From positions 1 through 27,881 of the forward strand of contig JBNJDR010000020.1 of the NCBI GenBank assembly GCA_051745085.1: DNA of 27,881 nucleotides. The letters are read 5' to 3'. The notes beneath the pieces are model-generated. The model made no database searches. It was not told where the DNA came from and saw nothing but the letters and a program-made list of their open reading frames with translations. Origin of the DNA: Halonatronomonas sp051745085. GTDB lineage: Bacteria > Bacillota > Halanaerobiia > Halanaerobiales > Halarsenatibacteraceae. Below are positions 1 through 6,806 of the stretch, one piece after another. The translations under genes were made by a program, and so were the position numbers. Each line of letters opens with the position of its first letter. Position 1 is the first letter of the stretch.

Positions 1-186
1 GTTATTCGGGGTCTGCTTAAGCCGGGATTAGAGGTTGAAGTTGGCATGAAGCTGGCAGATATAGATCCTCGTTCAGAAAAAGAATACTGTTACAATATCT
101 CCGATAAAGCATTAGCTGTAGCCGGAGGAGTTTTAGAAGCGATTTTATTCTGGCTGGTCAAAACGGATAGTGAGGTGGATTTTTAG
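1..186 (+). CDS. yqeB: YqeB-family selenium-dependent Mo hydroxylase maturation protein (3' end only)
   Basis: Frame 1 is open from the window edge to a TAG at 184-186, giving 61 C-terminal residues. The tail contains GMKLADIDPR, then CYNISDKALAVAGGVLEAIL. This resembles, from memory, the C-terminus of the YqeB family (EF2563-type), which is found with selenium-dependent molybdenum hydroxylases and is thought to act in their maturation. The next gene begins 3 bp after the stop and belongs to the XdhC family, which supports the call. The N-terminal part lies outside the window, so its Rossmann-type region cannot be checked. Family assignment is fairly sure; the exact function is not established for the family. 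Confidence 0.75.
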   Translation, partial: VIRGLLKPGLEVEVGMKLADIDPRSEKEYCYNISDKALAVAGGVLEAILFWLVKTDSEVDF

Positions 187-189
187 AAT

Positions 190-957
190 ATGAAAAATAA
201 TTTTTGGAATGAATTACAGAAGTTAATAGTAGAAAATAGAGAAGGTGTTATTATAACCATTATAGAGCATAATAACAAATCAATCTTTAAAAAACTTGAA
301 GCCGGGGATAGAATAGTGATCACAGATGAACAAGATTTTTTAGTCTCTCGAGCAGAAATAGATTTTAATTCGGAAGAAAGGGAACAGTTTATAAGTAAGA
401 TCGGCGATTATAGAAAGCTAACTGGACCTGTTTCAGAATCAGTTAGTATAGGTTCTGGCCAGGCTGAAATCTATCTAGAAAAGCTGCAGCAGCAGGAGCG
501 GTTATTAATTTTTGGAGCTGGCCATGTGGCTGTACCTCTTGCCGAAATCGGGGCGATGACTGATTTTCAAGTAGAAATTGTCGATGATAGGCCAGAATTT
601 AATAATGTAGGAAGATTTCCTCAGGCCCATCATGTACACTGCCAGAATTTTGCCGATTTTCTAGCAGATTATGAACCAATCCAGGGCGATTATTTGGTTA
701 TAGTTACTCGAGGTCATGAATATGATTATGATGTATTTAAAGCAGTAATTGAGGGTAATTGGTCTTATTTAGGTATGATCGGCAGCAAAAGGAAGGTTAA
801 GTTATTATTTGATAAGCTGCTTGAAGAGAAGAATGTAGATGCAAGTAGATTACATGAGGTTGACGCACCGATCGGTCTTGAAATAGGTAGCGAAACTCCA
901 GCAGAAATCGCAGTTTCTATTATGGCTGCGGTTATCGCCCGAAGGAGGAATGCTTAA
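190..957 (+). CDS. XdhC-family protein with Rossmann domain
   Basis: 255 residues. The C-terminal half is the XdhC Rossmann domain: a nucleotide-binding loop RLLIFGAGHVAVPLAEIG at about 104-121, an acidic strand end (EIVDDRPEF), the later VIVTRGHEYD and YLGMIGSKRK motifs, and a terminal SETPAEIAVSIMAAVIARR. These are typical of XdhC proteins that help insert or sulfurate molybdenum cofactor in xanthine dehydrogenase-type enzymes. The first 95 or so residues do not show the usual XdhC/CoxI N-domain motif; that domain is encoded by the next gene, so the canonical two-domain protein is split here. ATG at 190 follows the yqeB stop by 3 bp, with a GAGGTGG-like ribosome site inside yqeB. The stop overlaps the next start by one base (TAATG), so the genes are probably translationally coupled. 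Confidence 0.85.
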   Translation: MKNNFWNELQKLIVENREGVIITIIEHNNKSIFKKLEAGDRIVITDEQDFLVSRAEIDFNSEEREQFISKIGDYRKLTGPVSESVSIGSGQAEIYLEKLQQQERLLIFGAGHVAVPLAEIGAMTDFQVEIVDDRPEFNNVGRFPQAHHVHCQNFADFLADYEPIQGDYLVIVTRGHEYDYDVFKAVIEGNWSYLGMIGSKRKVKLLFDKLLEEKNVDASRLHEVDAPIGLEIGSETPAEIAVSIMAAVIARRRNA

Positions 958-1295
958 TGGACAAAGATATAGTTTCTGCGTTGGCAAGAGTTGAAAGAGA
1001 TGAAGAAAAAGTAGCCCTGGCCACAGTGGTTCGCTCTCACGGCTCATCTCCTCGGAGTGAGGGGGCTCAGATGATCATTTGGCCTGGGGGAGAAATAGAA
1101 GGAACAGTTGGTGGTGGACCGGTTGAAGCCGCAATAATTAAGTTAGCAGTTGAAAAATTGGCTGATATTGAATTTCAGCCCGGAAAACATCACTTTGCCA
1201 TGGATAATGAAGCGGCAGCGGATGCCGGGGGAATTTGTGGCGGTAATGTAGATATATTTTTAGAACCGATAGATTGCACACAGGGAGGACAATAA
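957..1295 (+). CDS. XdhC/CoxI N-terminal-domain protein
   Basis: 112 residues, essentially only the XdhC_CoxI N-domain. ATVVRSHGSSPRSEGAQMII at about 22-41 and GTVGGGPVEAAI at about 50-61 are the family's signature loops, and GGICGGNVDIFLEPI closes the domain. Full-length XdhC proteins carry this domain before a Rossmann domain; here the Rossmann partner is the preceding gene, so the two are likely to work as a complex (inference). The start ATG overlaps the previous stop and has a strong AAGGAGG 8 bp upstream. Expected role: molybdenum cofactor handling for a molybdenum hydroxylase encoded elsewhere. Confidence 0.85.
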   Translation: MDKDIVSALARVERDEEKVALATVVRSHGSSPRSEGAQMIIWPGGEIEGTVGGGPVEAAIIKLAVEKLADIEFQPGKHHFAMDNEAAADAGGICGGNVDIFLEPIDCTQGGQ

Positions 1296-1297
1296 CT

Positions 1298-2320
1298 TTG
1301 GATAAGAAAGCAGTAGAAAAAGCAGTTGGAGACGTGTTAGCCCACGATATAACTGAAATAAAACCAGGAAAATCTAAAGGACCAGCCTTTAAAAAAGGCC
1401 ATATAATTAAGGAAGAAGATATTCCCCGGCTTTTAGATTTAGGTAAAAGACACGTCTATATATGGGAGAAAAAACCAGGATATCTGCACGAGAATGAAGC
1501 AGCAGCCCGTTTAGCTGATCTGGGCCAGGGAGAAGGAATGACAAGAAGTAAACCATCGGAAGGGAAAATCAATCTTTACGCTGCGCGGGATGGGCTGCTC
1601 CAGGTTGATAAAGATCGGTTATTTAAATTAAATAGTAGGGATCGTTTGATGATGGCAACCCGGCATAATTATACCCCGGTAAAAGAGGGAGATTACTTAG
1701 CAGGCACTAGAATTATTCCTCTGCTTATCGCCGAAGAAGAACTAGAAGAAGCAGAGGCAGAGGTAGGTCAGGGTGGGCTGCTGGAAGTCACTCCGTACAG
1801 GGCATATAAAGCGGTTATAATTACTACCGGGAACGAGGTTTATACCGGTAGAATTACCGATAAATTTACTCCAGTCGTAGAAAAAAAGCTGGAACAATAT
1901 AACATTAAGACAATCCATAAAGAGTTGGTTACAGATGATAAAGCTAAGATTGCAGAAGCAATCACCACTGCATTAGAAAAAGGTGCAGATATAGTTGTTT
2001 GCACCGGAGGCATGTCAGTAGATCCAGATGATCTTACCCCGGCAGCTATCCGGCAGGCCTCTGATGAAGTGGTAACCTATGGTGCCCCTGTTCTGCCCGG
2101 AGCTATGTTCATGCTGGCTTATACAGATGAGGTTCCTCTTATTGGACTGCCTGGATGTGTTATGTTTTCAAAAACAACTGTATTTGATTTGATCTTACCT
2201 CGGATTGCTATCGGTCAGAAGTTGAATAGTTCCGATATTGCTGCTTATGGCCATGGGGGGCTTTGTATTTCTTGCGATACCTGTGTTTACCCCGATTGCC
2301 ATTTCGGTAAAGGAGTTTGA
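1298..2320 (+). CDS. Molybdopterin-binding (MoeA/MogA-like) protein with C-terminal cysteine cluster
   Basis: About 340 residues. The middle and C-terminal part is a MoCF-biosynthesis (MogA/MoeA) domain: AVIITTGNEVYTG, VTDDKAKIAEAI, DIVVCTGGMSVDPDDLTPAAI and a PLIGLPGCVMFSKTTVFDLILPRI block. The N-terminal part resembles the MoeA-type region of the stand-alone molybdopterin-binding proteins found beside yqeB and xdhC. The last 25 residues are cysteine-rich (CISCDTCVYPDC), a tail that could hold metal or Fe-S. I choose the TTG at 1298 because GGGAGG (1283-1288) lies 9 bp before it; the upstream in-frame TTG at 1274 has no such site and would overlap the previous gene. The stop TGA directly abuts the convergent stop of the next gene with no spacer. 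Family certain, exact step inferred. Confidence 0.8.
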   Translation: MDKKAVEKAVGDVLAHDITEIKPGKSKGPAFKKGHIIKEEDIPRLLDLGKRHVYIWEKKPGYLHENEAAARLADLGQGEGMTRSKPSEGKINLYAARDGLLQVDKDRLFKLNSRDRLMMATRHNYTPVKEGDYLAGTRIIPLLIAEEELEEAEAEVGQGGLLEVTPYRAYKAVIITTGNEVYTGRITDKFTPVVEKKLEQYNIKTIHKELVTDDKAKIAEAITTALEKGADIVVCTGGMSVDPDDLTPAAIRQASDEVVTYGAPVLPGAMFMLAYTDEVPLIGLPGCVMFSKTTVFDLILPRIAIGQKLNSSDIAAYGHGGLCISCDTCVYPDCHFGKGV

Positions 2321-2587
2321 TCATTCTTTTAGCCGATAGATAAAGCTTAAAATTTCAGCCACGACTTCGTATAAATCTTCAGGTATCTCTTCGCCTAATT
2401 CAAATGCCATCAGGGTCTGAACCAGATCTTTATCAGTCTGGATTGGGATGCCTTCATCTTGAGCTTTGGCCAGTATTTTTGCAGCGATATCTCCGCTGCC
2501 CTTGGCCAGGATGCGGGGAGCATCGTCTTTTTCTATATCGTAACCTAAAGCCGCAGCCTGGCGGCTTTTTTGGCTTTTATTAGCCAT
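2321..2587 (-). CDS. FlhB C-terminal-domain-like protein (EscU/YscU/FlhB switch family)
   Basis: 88 residues matching only the cytoplasmic C-terminal part of FlhB, the flagellar/type III export switch: AAALGYDIEKDDAPRILAKG at about 11-30, then IAAKILAKAQDEGIPI and ELGEEIPEDLYEVVAEILSFIYRL. The FlhB transmembrane domain is absent and there is no full NPTH autocleavage motif, so it cannot be a complete export gate. Small stand-alone proteins of this type (YlqH of Bacillus subtilis is the named example) occur next to FliK-like proteins, as here: the upstream gene ends 16 bp away. ATG at 2587 is preceded by AGAAGGTG. Role unproven; it may bind export substrates or regulate the switch. Confidence 0.8.
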   Translation of the reverse strand: MANKSQKSRQAAALGYDIEKDDAPRILAKGSGDIAAKILAKAQDEGIPIQTDKDLVQTLMAFELGEEIPEDLYEVVAEILSFIYRLKE

Positions 2588-2603
2588 ATATTTTCACCTT
2601 CTT

Positions 2604-3572
2604 TTAAGCTTTGAAATCAACGTTGTGGTATTTTTGTAAGAGATCTTTTAGTTTGAGATCAGCTCCGAATTCCCGGGAGGAATTGAGGATATCTCGCCGG
2701 AGACCCCGTTTATCGAGATCTTCACTGATTTTAATTTGAGTTGGATTTAAATTGTAACCAAGCTGAGCTAGTTTTTGCCTCAGTTCGGGAATGCTATTTG
2801 TTAAAATGGGTCGGTATCGGCTGGAGTTAAGGATAAAAATAGAAAAAACCTCTGGTTTAGCGATGGTTATATCAGCCCGGACGGTAAAATCTGGGTTTAA
2901 ATCCAGGATAAAATTAATTTGATAAATTTTTTTCTGCTGAACCTGGTTTAGATTTTCCGTCTTCTCTTCACTGAGTCTAAACCGTAAACTGCCTGGTTCC
3001 TGGTTTTCAAATAAGAGAAGCGGCAGCTCAAAATAAAGCAGCAGCTTTTGGTCACTACTAAAAATATCAACCAAATTCAATAGTTGGTGGCTGGCAATTT
3101 TGCTGGGGTTATCGGTTTGGTTAAGATATTCACGCAGGAAGTCTGGGTCTACTAGCTTAAGCAAGTCAGTAGGGTTCTTGACCACCATAGGCTGGTCGGG
3201 AAAGCGTTCGTAGGCCAGGGCCTCAAGAAAAAAGCTTCTAACCGGCAGGTGATTTTTTTTGAGAAAAGCAGCAGCTTCGATTAAGGCTTCTTGATCGGCC
3301 TTAATAGGAACAGAGCTGATGTATTTGATCAAATCCAATAGTTTTTCTGGCTCGATCGGTAGTTGGGCGGCCAGCCAGGTTTCCAGCAGCTTTTTTTGAA
3401 TACCGGGATTAAGAGTGGCTAATTCACTTAATAATTTCTGTTCGGGAACAGGTATTTGTTCACTTTCGCCTTCTTTACCACTTGCATCCACAGCGGGAGG
3501 AAGAGTTGGACTAATTTCTGCTAAGATTTTATTTAATTTAACCTCAACAAGCCGGTCTAATCTAGTTACCAA
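2604..3572 (-). CDS. FliK-like (hook-length control) C-terminal domain protein
   Basis: 322 residues. No signal peptide or membrane segment is visible. The N-terminal 60 residues are low complexity and proline-rich; the centre is helical and leucine-rich. The C-terminal part (about 190-300) has the pattern of the FliK/Flg_hook domain: LPLLLFENQEPGSLRFRLSE, alternating strands in INFILDLNPDFTVRADITI and a final ELRQKLAQLGYNLNPTQIKI. This architecture plus the adjacent FlhB-C-like gene matches the YlqG/YlqH pair known from Bacillus. The start is TTG at 3572, chosen because AGGAGG lies about 10 bp upstream and no better codon is near. It probably shares a transcript with the flavoprotein gene 41 bp upstream. 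The domain call is from pattern only; function unknown. Confidence 0.6.
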   Translation of the reverse strand: MVTRLDRLVEVKLNKILAEISPTLPPAVDASGKEGESEQIPVPEQKLLSELATLNPGIQKKLLETWLAAQLPIEPEKLLDLIKYISSVPIKADQEALIEAAAFLKKNHLPVRSFFLEALAYERFPDQPMVVKNPTDLLKLVDPDFLREYLNQTDNPSKIASHQLLNLVDIFSSDQKLLLYFELPLLLFENQEPGSLRFRLSEEKTENLNQVQQKKIYQINFILDLNPDFTVRADITIAKPEVFSIFILNSSRYRPILTNSIPELRQKLAQLGYNLNPTQIKISEDLDKRGLRRDILNSSREFGADLKLKDLLQKYHNVDFKA

Positions 3573-3613
3573 ACTACTTTCGCCTCCTCTGGTGGATAAT
3601 TTATTGGATTATT

Positions 3614-4213
3614 TTAGATGAATTCTGCTAAAATATCCTGCCCGGCTTGATTCAATTCCTGCTGGGCAGCTTCATCATTTTCGATCAAATTATTGTCGGT
3701 ATTAGGATAGAGAAACTGGCCGAACTTTTTAGCGTTGATCGCCTTAAAAAAAAGTTCGGTTACAGTTATTAGAGCGGTAAATTGATCCTTATAGGCCGGA
3801 GCTCCCGCTGCTCCCAGCAGATAAGACCGGCGTTTTTTATGGCGGTCGATGATAGGGTCTTCTAATACATATTTGCTTGCCCAGAGAGGCTGACCCCGAT
3901 CTATCATTTTTTTCAAATGAGAAGGCGTGCCGTTGAAGAAAATGGGAGAGGCAAGCAGGACTATATCTGCTTCGTCATAATCTTTTAAGAGTTGAGTCAT
4001 ATCGTCATCAAAAATGCATCTTCCGGTTTTGTCGCAGCTAAAACAGGCGGTGCAGGCTTTAATATTCATGTGGAAAGGTTCAACTACTTTTTCTTCGATT
4101 TCCAGTTCATGTTCTTCTGCCTTTTCATATATTCCCCGAGCCATTATCTTCAGCATTTCACTGCTGTTACTATTTTTGCGGGGACTTCCTTTGATAGCGA
4201 GTAGTTTCAACAT
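3614..4213 (-). CDS. Iron-sulfur flavoprotein / NAD(P)H-dependent FMN reductase family
   Basis: 199 residues from the chosen ATG. LLAIKGSPRKNSNSSEML at about 4-21 is the FMN phosphate-binding loop of the flavodoxin-like FMN reductase family; IVLLASPIFFNGTPSHLKKMIDR is the second flavin-contact region. Between them lies a CX2CX2CX5C motif (C54, C57, C60, C66), the compact cysteine pattern of iron-sulfur flavoproteins, so a [4Fe-4S] cluster is likely. The ATG at 4213 is preferred over one at 4249: it has GGGAGG 5 bp upstream, and the predicted transcription start lies near 4255, which would leave the longer form almost leaderless. Possible electron carrier or quinone/nitro reductase. Its position downstream of kamA, which needs one-electron reduction, is suggestive only, because a terminator separates them. 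Confidence 0.75.
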   Translation of the reverse strand: MLKLLAIKGSPRKNSNSSEMLKIMARGIYEKAEEHELEIEEKVVEPFHMNIKACTACFSCDKTGRCIFDDDMTQLLKDYDEADIVLLASPIFFNGTPSHLKKMIDRGQPLWASKYVLEDPIIDRHKKRRSYLLGAAGAPAYKDQFTALITVTELFFKAINAKKFGQFLYPNTDNNLIENDEAAQQELNQAGQDILAEFI

Positions 4214-4261
4214 GATAACCTCCCTTGTTCTTCCAATATTAATATTCATTACTATACCCTA

Positions 4262-4290
4262 ATTGTACCTTTAGCTTCCATTTTTGTCAA
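4262..4290 (-). promoter_or_regulatory. Sigma-70 promoter for the iron-sulfur flavoprotein gene
   Basis: On the minus strand a perfect -35 TTGACA (4285-4290) is followed after 17 bp by TACAAT (4262-4267). The predicted start is near 4255, giving a leader of about 40 nt to the ATG at 4213. It lies just downstream of the kamA terminator, as expected for an independent transcription unit. Confidence 0.75.
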
Positions 4291-4297
4291 TTAAAGA

Positions 4298-4342
4298 AGG
4301 ACCTCTCCCGTTTGCCAATCTTAAGCGGCTGGAAGAGGTCCT
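4298..4342 (-). terminator. Rho-independent terminator after kamA
   Basis: In the minus-strand RNA a 12-bp stem pairs 4331-4342 with 4298-4309 (one G-U pair). The 21-nt loop holds a possible inner GCC/GGC stem. The stem is followed by CUUCUUUAAUU. It lies 24 bp after the kamA stop and just before the next promoter. The U-tract is interrupted, so termination may be incomplete. Confidence 0.7.
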
Positions 4343-4366
4343 GGAGCTATATGAGATATTACTTTT

Positions 4367-5581
4367 TTATTTTACATTATCACGGTTAATATCTAAGGAA
4401 TACTTATCGTTTTCGGCTAAAAGACTCACTCCACCGGTATAAGGTGGAATATTATCTTCTTCAGCTTGATAACCAGGCTCGGTATAAGCAAATATCTTGC
4501 CTTCAAAGTTTCTTAAAACGACTTTACCTGGGGACCGGGAGATTAAATACTGGGGATTAACCGGAATTTTTCCGCCTCCCCCTGGAGCATCGATGACGTA
4601 TGTGGGTACGGCCATGCCGGTGGTGTGCTGGCGGAGTGATTCGATTATGCTTATGCCTCTATCTACCCGGGTCCGGAAGTGTTCGATCCCTTGTGAAAGG
4701 TCACATTGGTAAATATAGTAAGGTTTTATCCTCATCTTGAGCAGACCATGGACCAGCTTGCGCATGGTGGCCGGATTGTCGTTGATTCCTTTGAGTAAGA
4801 CAGATTGGTTGCCTACTGGTATACCCGCGTCTGCCAGGAGTCTGGCCGCCCGCTCTGTAGCCGGGGTTATTTCTTTAGGATGATTAAAGTGAGTATTTAA
4901 ATAGATCGGATGATATTTTTTAAGCATTTCTACTAGTTCCGGGGTAATCCGCTGAGGCATTACCACAGGGGTACGAGAACCTATTCTAATGATTTCTACG
5001 TGATCTATGGCTCTTAATCTTCGGATGATCGATTCTAATTTTTCATTAGAAATTAGAAGAGCATCACCGCCGGAAAGCAGAACATCTCGGACGCGGGGGG
5101 TGTTAGCGATATAATCGATAGCTTTTTCGATTCTATCCATGGGCATAGCTTTGTCGCTTACACCAGCGAACCGTCTGCGGGTGCAGTGACGGCAGTACAT
5201 AGAGCATTGATCGGTAATCAGCAGGAGAACGCGGTCGGGATACCGGTGAGTTAAACCTGGCACAGGAGAGTCTACATCTTCGTGGAGTGGATCTTCCATG
5301 TCCGCTTCACCGAGGTTTAATTCAGGGGAAGCCGGTACAGCCTGGAGGCGGATAGGGCAGTTTAAATCATCTTTATCCATTAAACTGGCGTAATAAGGAG
5401 TTATTGCCATCCTCAATTTAGTCAAAGCTTTGTCAATGTCATCCTTTTCAGCCGGGGAAAGATCTAAAACTTCACTTAAATGATCCGTGTCCGTTATGCG
5501 GTTTTTTAACTGCCAGTGCCAATCCTGCCATTCTTCTTTCTCAACATCCTGCCAAAGGGCAAATTTTTGATAATCTTGCAT
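4367..5581 (-). CDS. kamA: Lysine 2,3-aminomutase
   Basis: 404 residues. Radical SAM, PLP-dependent enzyme that converts L-lysine to L-beta-lysine, the first step of lysine fermentation. The cluster motif CSMYCRHC places the iron-sulfur cysteines at C126, C130 and C133; SGGDALL at about 170-176 is the SAM-contact region. The PLP lysine is K338 in DAPGGGGK. D294 and D331 match the two aspartates (D293, D330 in the Clostridium subterminale enzyme) that hold the substrate side-chain amino group, which argues for lysine over glutamate 2,3-aminomutase. AGGAGGAG lies 7 bp before the ATG. The gene is detached from the rest of the pathway, about 4.5 kb away and on the opposite strand, but has its own sigma-54 promoter. 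No beta-lysine acetyltransferase (AblB) gene is adjacent, so catabolism is more likely than osmolyte synthesis. Confidence 0.95.
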   Translation of the reverse strand: MQDYQKFALWQDVEKEEWQDWHWQLKNRITDTDHLSEVLDLSPAEKDDIDKALTKLRMAITPYYASLMDKDDLNCPIRLQAVPASPELNLGEADMEDPLHEDVDSPVPGLTHRYPDRVLLLITDQCSMYCRHCTRRRFAGVSDKAMPMDRIEKAIDYIANTPRVRDVLLSGGDALLISNEKLESIIRRLRAIDHVEIIRIGSRTPVVMPQRITPELVEMLKKYHPIYLNTHFNHPKEITPATERAARLLADAGIPVGNQSVLLKGINDNPATMRKLVHGLLKMRIKPYYIYQCDLSQGIEHFRTRVDRGISIIESLRQHTTGMAVPTYVIDAPGGGGKIPVNPQYLISRSPGKVVLRNFEGKIFAYTEPGYQAEEDNIPPYTGGVSLLAENDKYSLDINRDNVK

Positions 5582-5637
5582 TAATTTCTCCTCCTATAAA
5601 TTAACTTTATAATTGCTGTTCTATTTTTATATTACTA

Positions 5638-5666
5638 TTGAAATTTATGGTTTCTCTAGTTATAAT
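5638..5666 (+). promoter_or_regulatory. Sigma-70 promoter for the racemase gene
   Basis: TTGAAA (5638-5643), a 17-bp spacer and a perfect TATAAT (5661-5666). The predicted start is near 5673, about 48 nt before the ATG at 5721. That start falls inside the minus-strand sigma-54 element of kamA. Confidence 0.7.
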
Positions 5667-5669
5667 TAA

Positions 5670-5686
5670 TGCAATAATCATGCCAA
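5670..5686 (-). promoter_or_regulatory. Sigma-54 (-24/-12) promoter for kamA
   Basis: The minus strand reads TTGGCATGATTATTGCA. It matches the sigma-54 consensus YTGGCACGRNNNTTGCW at every defined position but one (C to T), with the essential GG and GC correctly 12 bp apart. The predicted start is near 5659, leaving a leader of about 78 nt with a strong ribosome site. A sigma-54 activator is encoded 3 kb away, and a second -24/-12 element sits before the main lysine operon. Confidence 0.85.
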
Positions 5687-5720
5687 ATTTAATATTACAT
5701 AATTGATCTGGAGGGATATC

Positions 5721-6806
5721 ATGAATGAATACCCATGTACTAATATTTATTTAGACAAGATAAAAGAAAATGCCGCTCAGATGAAAACTAAATGCGCTCA
5801 GCATGGAGCTAAATTGGCCGGGGTGACTAAAGGAGCCGCCGGAGATATTAGGGTAGCGCAGGCTTTTTTAGACGCAGGAGTAGAGCAGCTGGCTGACTCC
5901 AGGCTGGAAAATCTTAAAAAATTTAAGGAAGCAGGTCTGAAAGCAGAGATGATGATGCTCAGGCTGCCTTATCCTGAGGAGGCTGAAGCAATCGTTGAGT
6001 ATGCTGATATCAGCCTAAATTCTGAACTTACCACGTTACAGGCTTTATCCCAGGCTGCTCGGCGGAAAAATTTAATACATAAGGTTATTATCATGGTAGA
6101 TGTAGGTGATCTCAGAGAAGGGGTTATGCCAGAGGACTTGCATGATTTCATGGCTGAAGCTATGGAATATCAAGGGATAGATCTATTAGGAATAGGCACT
6201 AATGTAGGCTGCTATGGAGGAGTACTGCCTACTCCCACGAACACCAGAGCTCTGGTAGAAATGAGGGACAGATTGGAAACTAGATTGAATTGCCGCCTCC
6301 CGGTTATTTCAGGAGGAAATACGGCGACTACTATTCTTCTAGACCAGGATAAGCTTCCGGCAGGGATCAATCATTTTAGGGTAGGAGAAGGGATAATCCA
6401 GGGTACCGATGTGACCCACCAGCGCAATCTAATCGGTTTCAATCAACAGAACATAACTTTGACAGCCCCGATTATTGAGTTGAAAGAAAAACCTTCTGTT
6501 CCTTCTGGCGAAATAGGACACGATGCCTTTGGTCAAAAACCTCATTTTGAGGATAAAGGGATCCGCCTGCGAGCGATCCTAAAGGTAGGTCGGCAGGATG
6601 TGCGTCCTGACAACATAAGTCCTACCCTGGCTGGAATCGATGTCATCGGGGCCAGTAGCGATCATCTTATTCTTGATGTTACTGAAGTTGATAAAAAGCT
6701 ATCAGTAGGAGATCTCCTTACTTTTGAATTGGGCTATGGTGCTATGCTGACTGCGATGACTTCAATCTATCTAGCCAGAAACTATCGAATGGCTCATCCT
6801 GAATAA
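5721..6806 (+). CDS. orr: Ornithine/lysine-type amino acid racemase (alanine racemase fold, PLP)
   Basis: 361 residues. An alanine-racemase-like TIM barrel with the PLP lysine in LAGVTKGAAGD (K37), followed by DSRLENLKKF, a barrel strand IIMVDVGDLREGVMP and a phosphate-binding region around VISGGNTATTILL and HFRVGEGIIQG. This is the pattern of the ornithine racemase (Orr)/alanine racemase N-domain family of amino acid fermenters. In a lysine-degrading context it may make D-lysine, which lysine 5,6-aminomutase can also use; D-ornithine is the alternative and sequence alone cannot decide. The start is ATG 5721, with GGAGGG 5 bp upstream; the earlier in-frame TTG at 5703 has no comparable site. 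The gene is divergent from kamA and its 3' end overlaps the convergent amidohydrolase gene by 13 bp. Confidence 0.75.
   Translation: MNEYPCTNIYLDKIKENAAQMKTKCAQHGAKLAGVTKGAAGDIRVAQAFLDAGVEQLADSRLENLKKFKEAGLKAEMMMLRLPYPEEAEAIVEYADISLNSELTTLQALSQAARRKNLIHKVIIMVDVGDLREGVMPEDLHDFMAEAMEYQGIDLLGIGTNVGCYGGVLPTPTNTRALVEMRDRLETRLNCRLPVISGGNTATTILLDQDKLPAGINHFRVGEGIIQGTDVTHQRNLIGFNQQNITLTAPIIELKEKPSVPSGEIGHDAFGQKPHFEDKGIRLRAILKVGRQDVRPDNISPTLAGIDVIGASSDHLILDVTEVDKKLSVGDLLTFELGYGAMLTAMTSIYLARNYRMAHPE

Noticed and set aside
1..2320. Selenocysteine (in-frame TGA) in the molybdenum hydroxylase maturation genes
   Set aside because: Each protein reaches a natural family C-terminus at its stop and no continuation in frame resembles the family.
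4367..5581. kamA as AblA for N-acetyl-beta-lysine osmolyte synthesis, or as glutamate 2,3-aminomutase
   Set aside because: No AblB acetyltransferase gene is adjacent and the complete catabolic set is nearby. D294, D331 and K338 match the lysine enzyme's binding residues, which argues against the glutamate enzyme.
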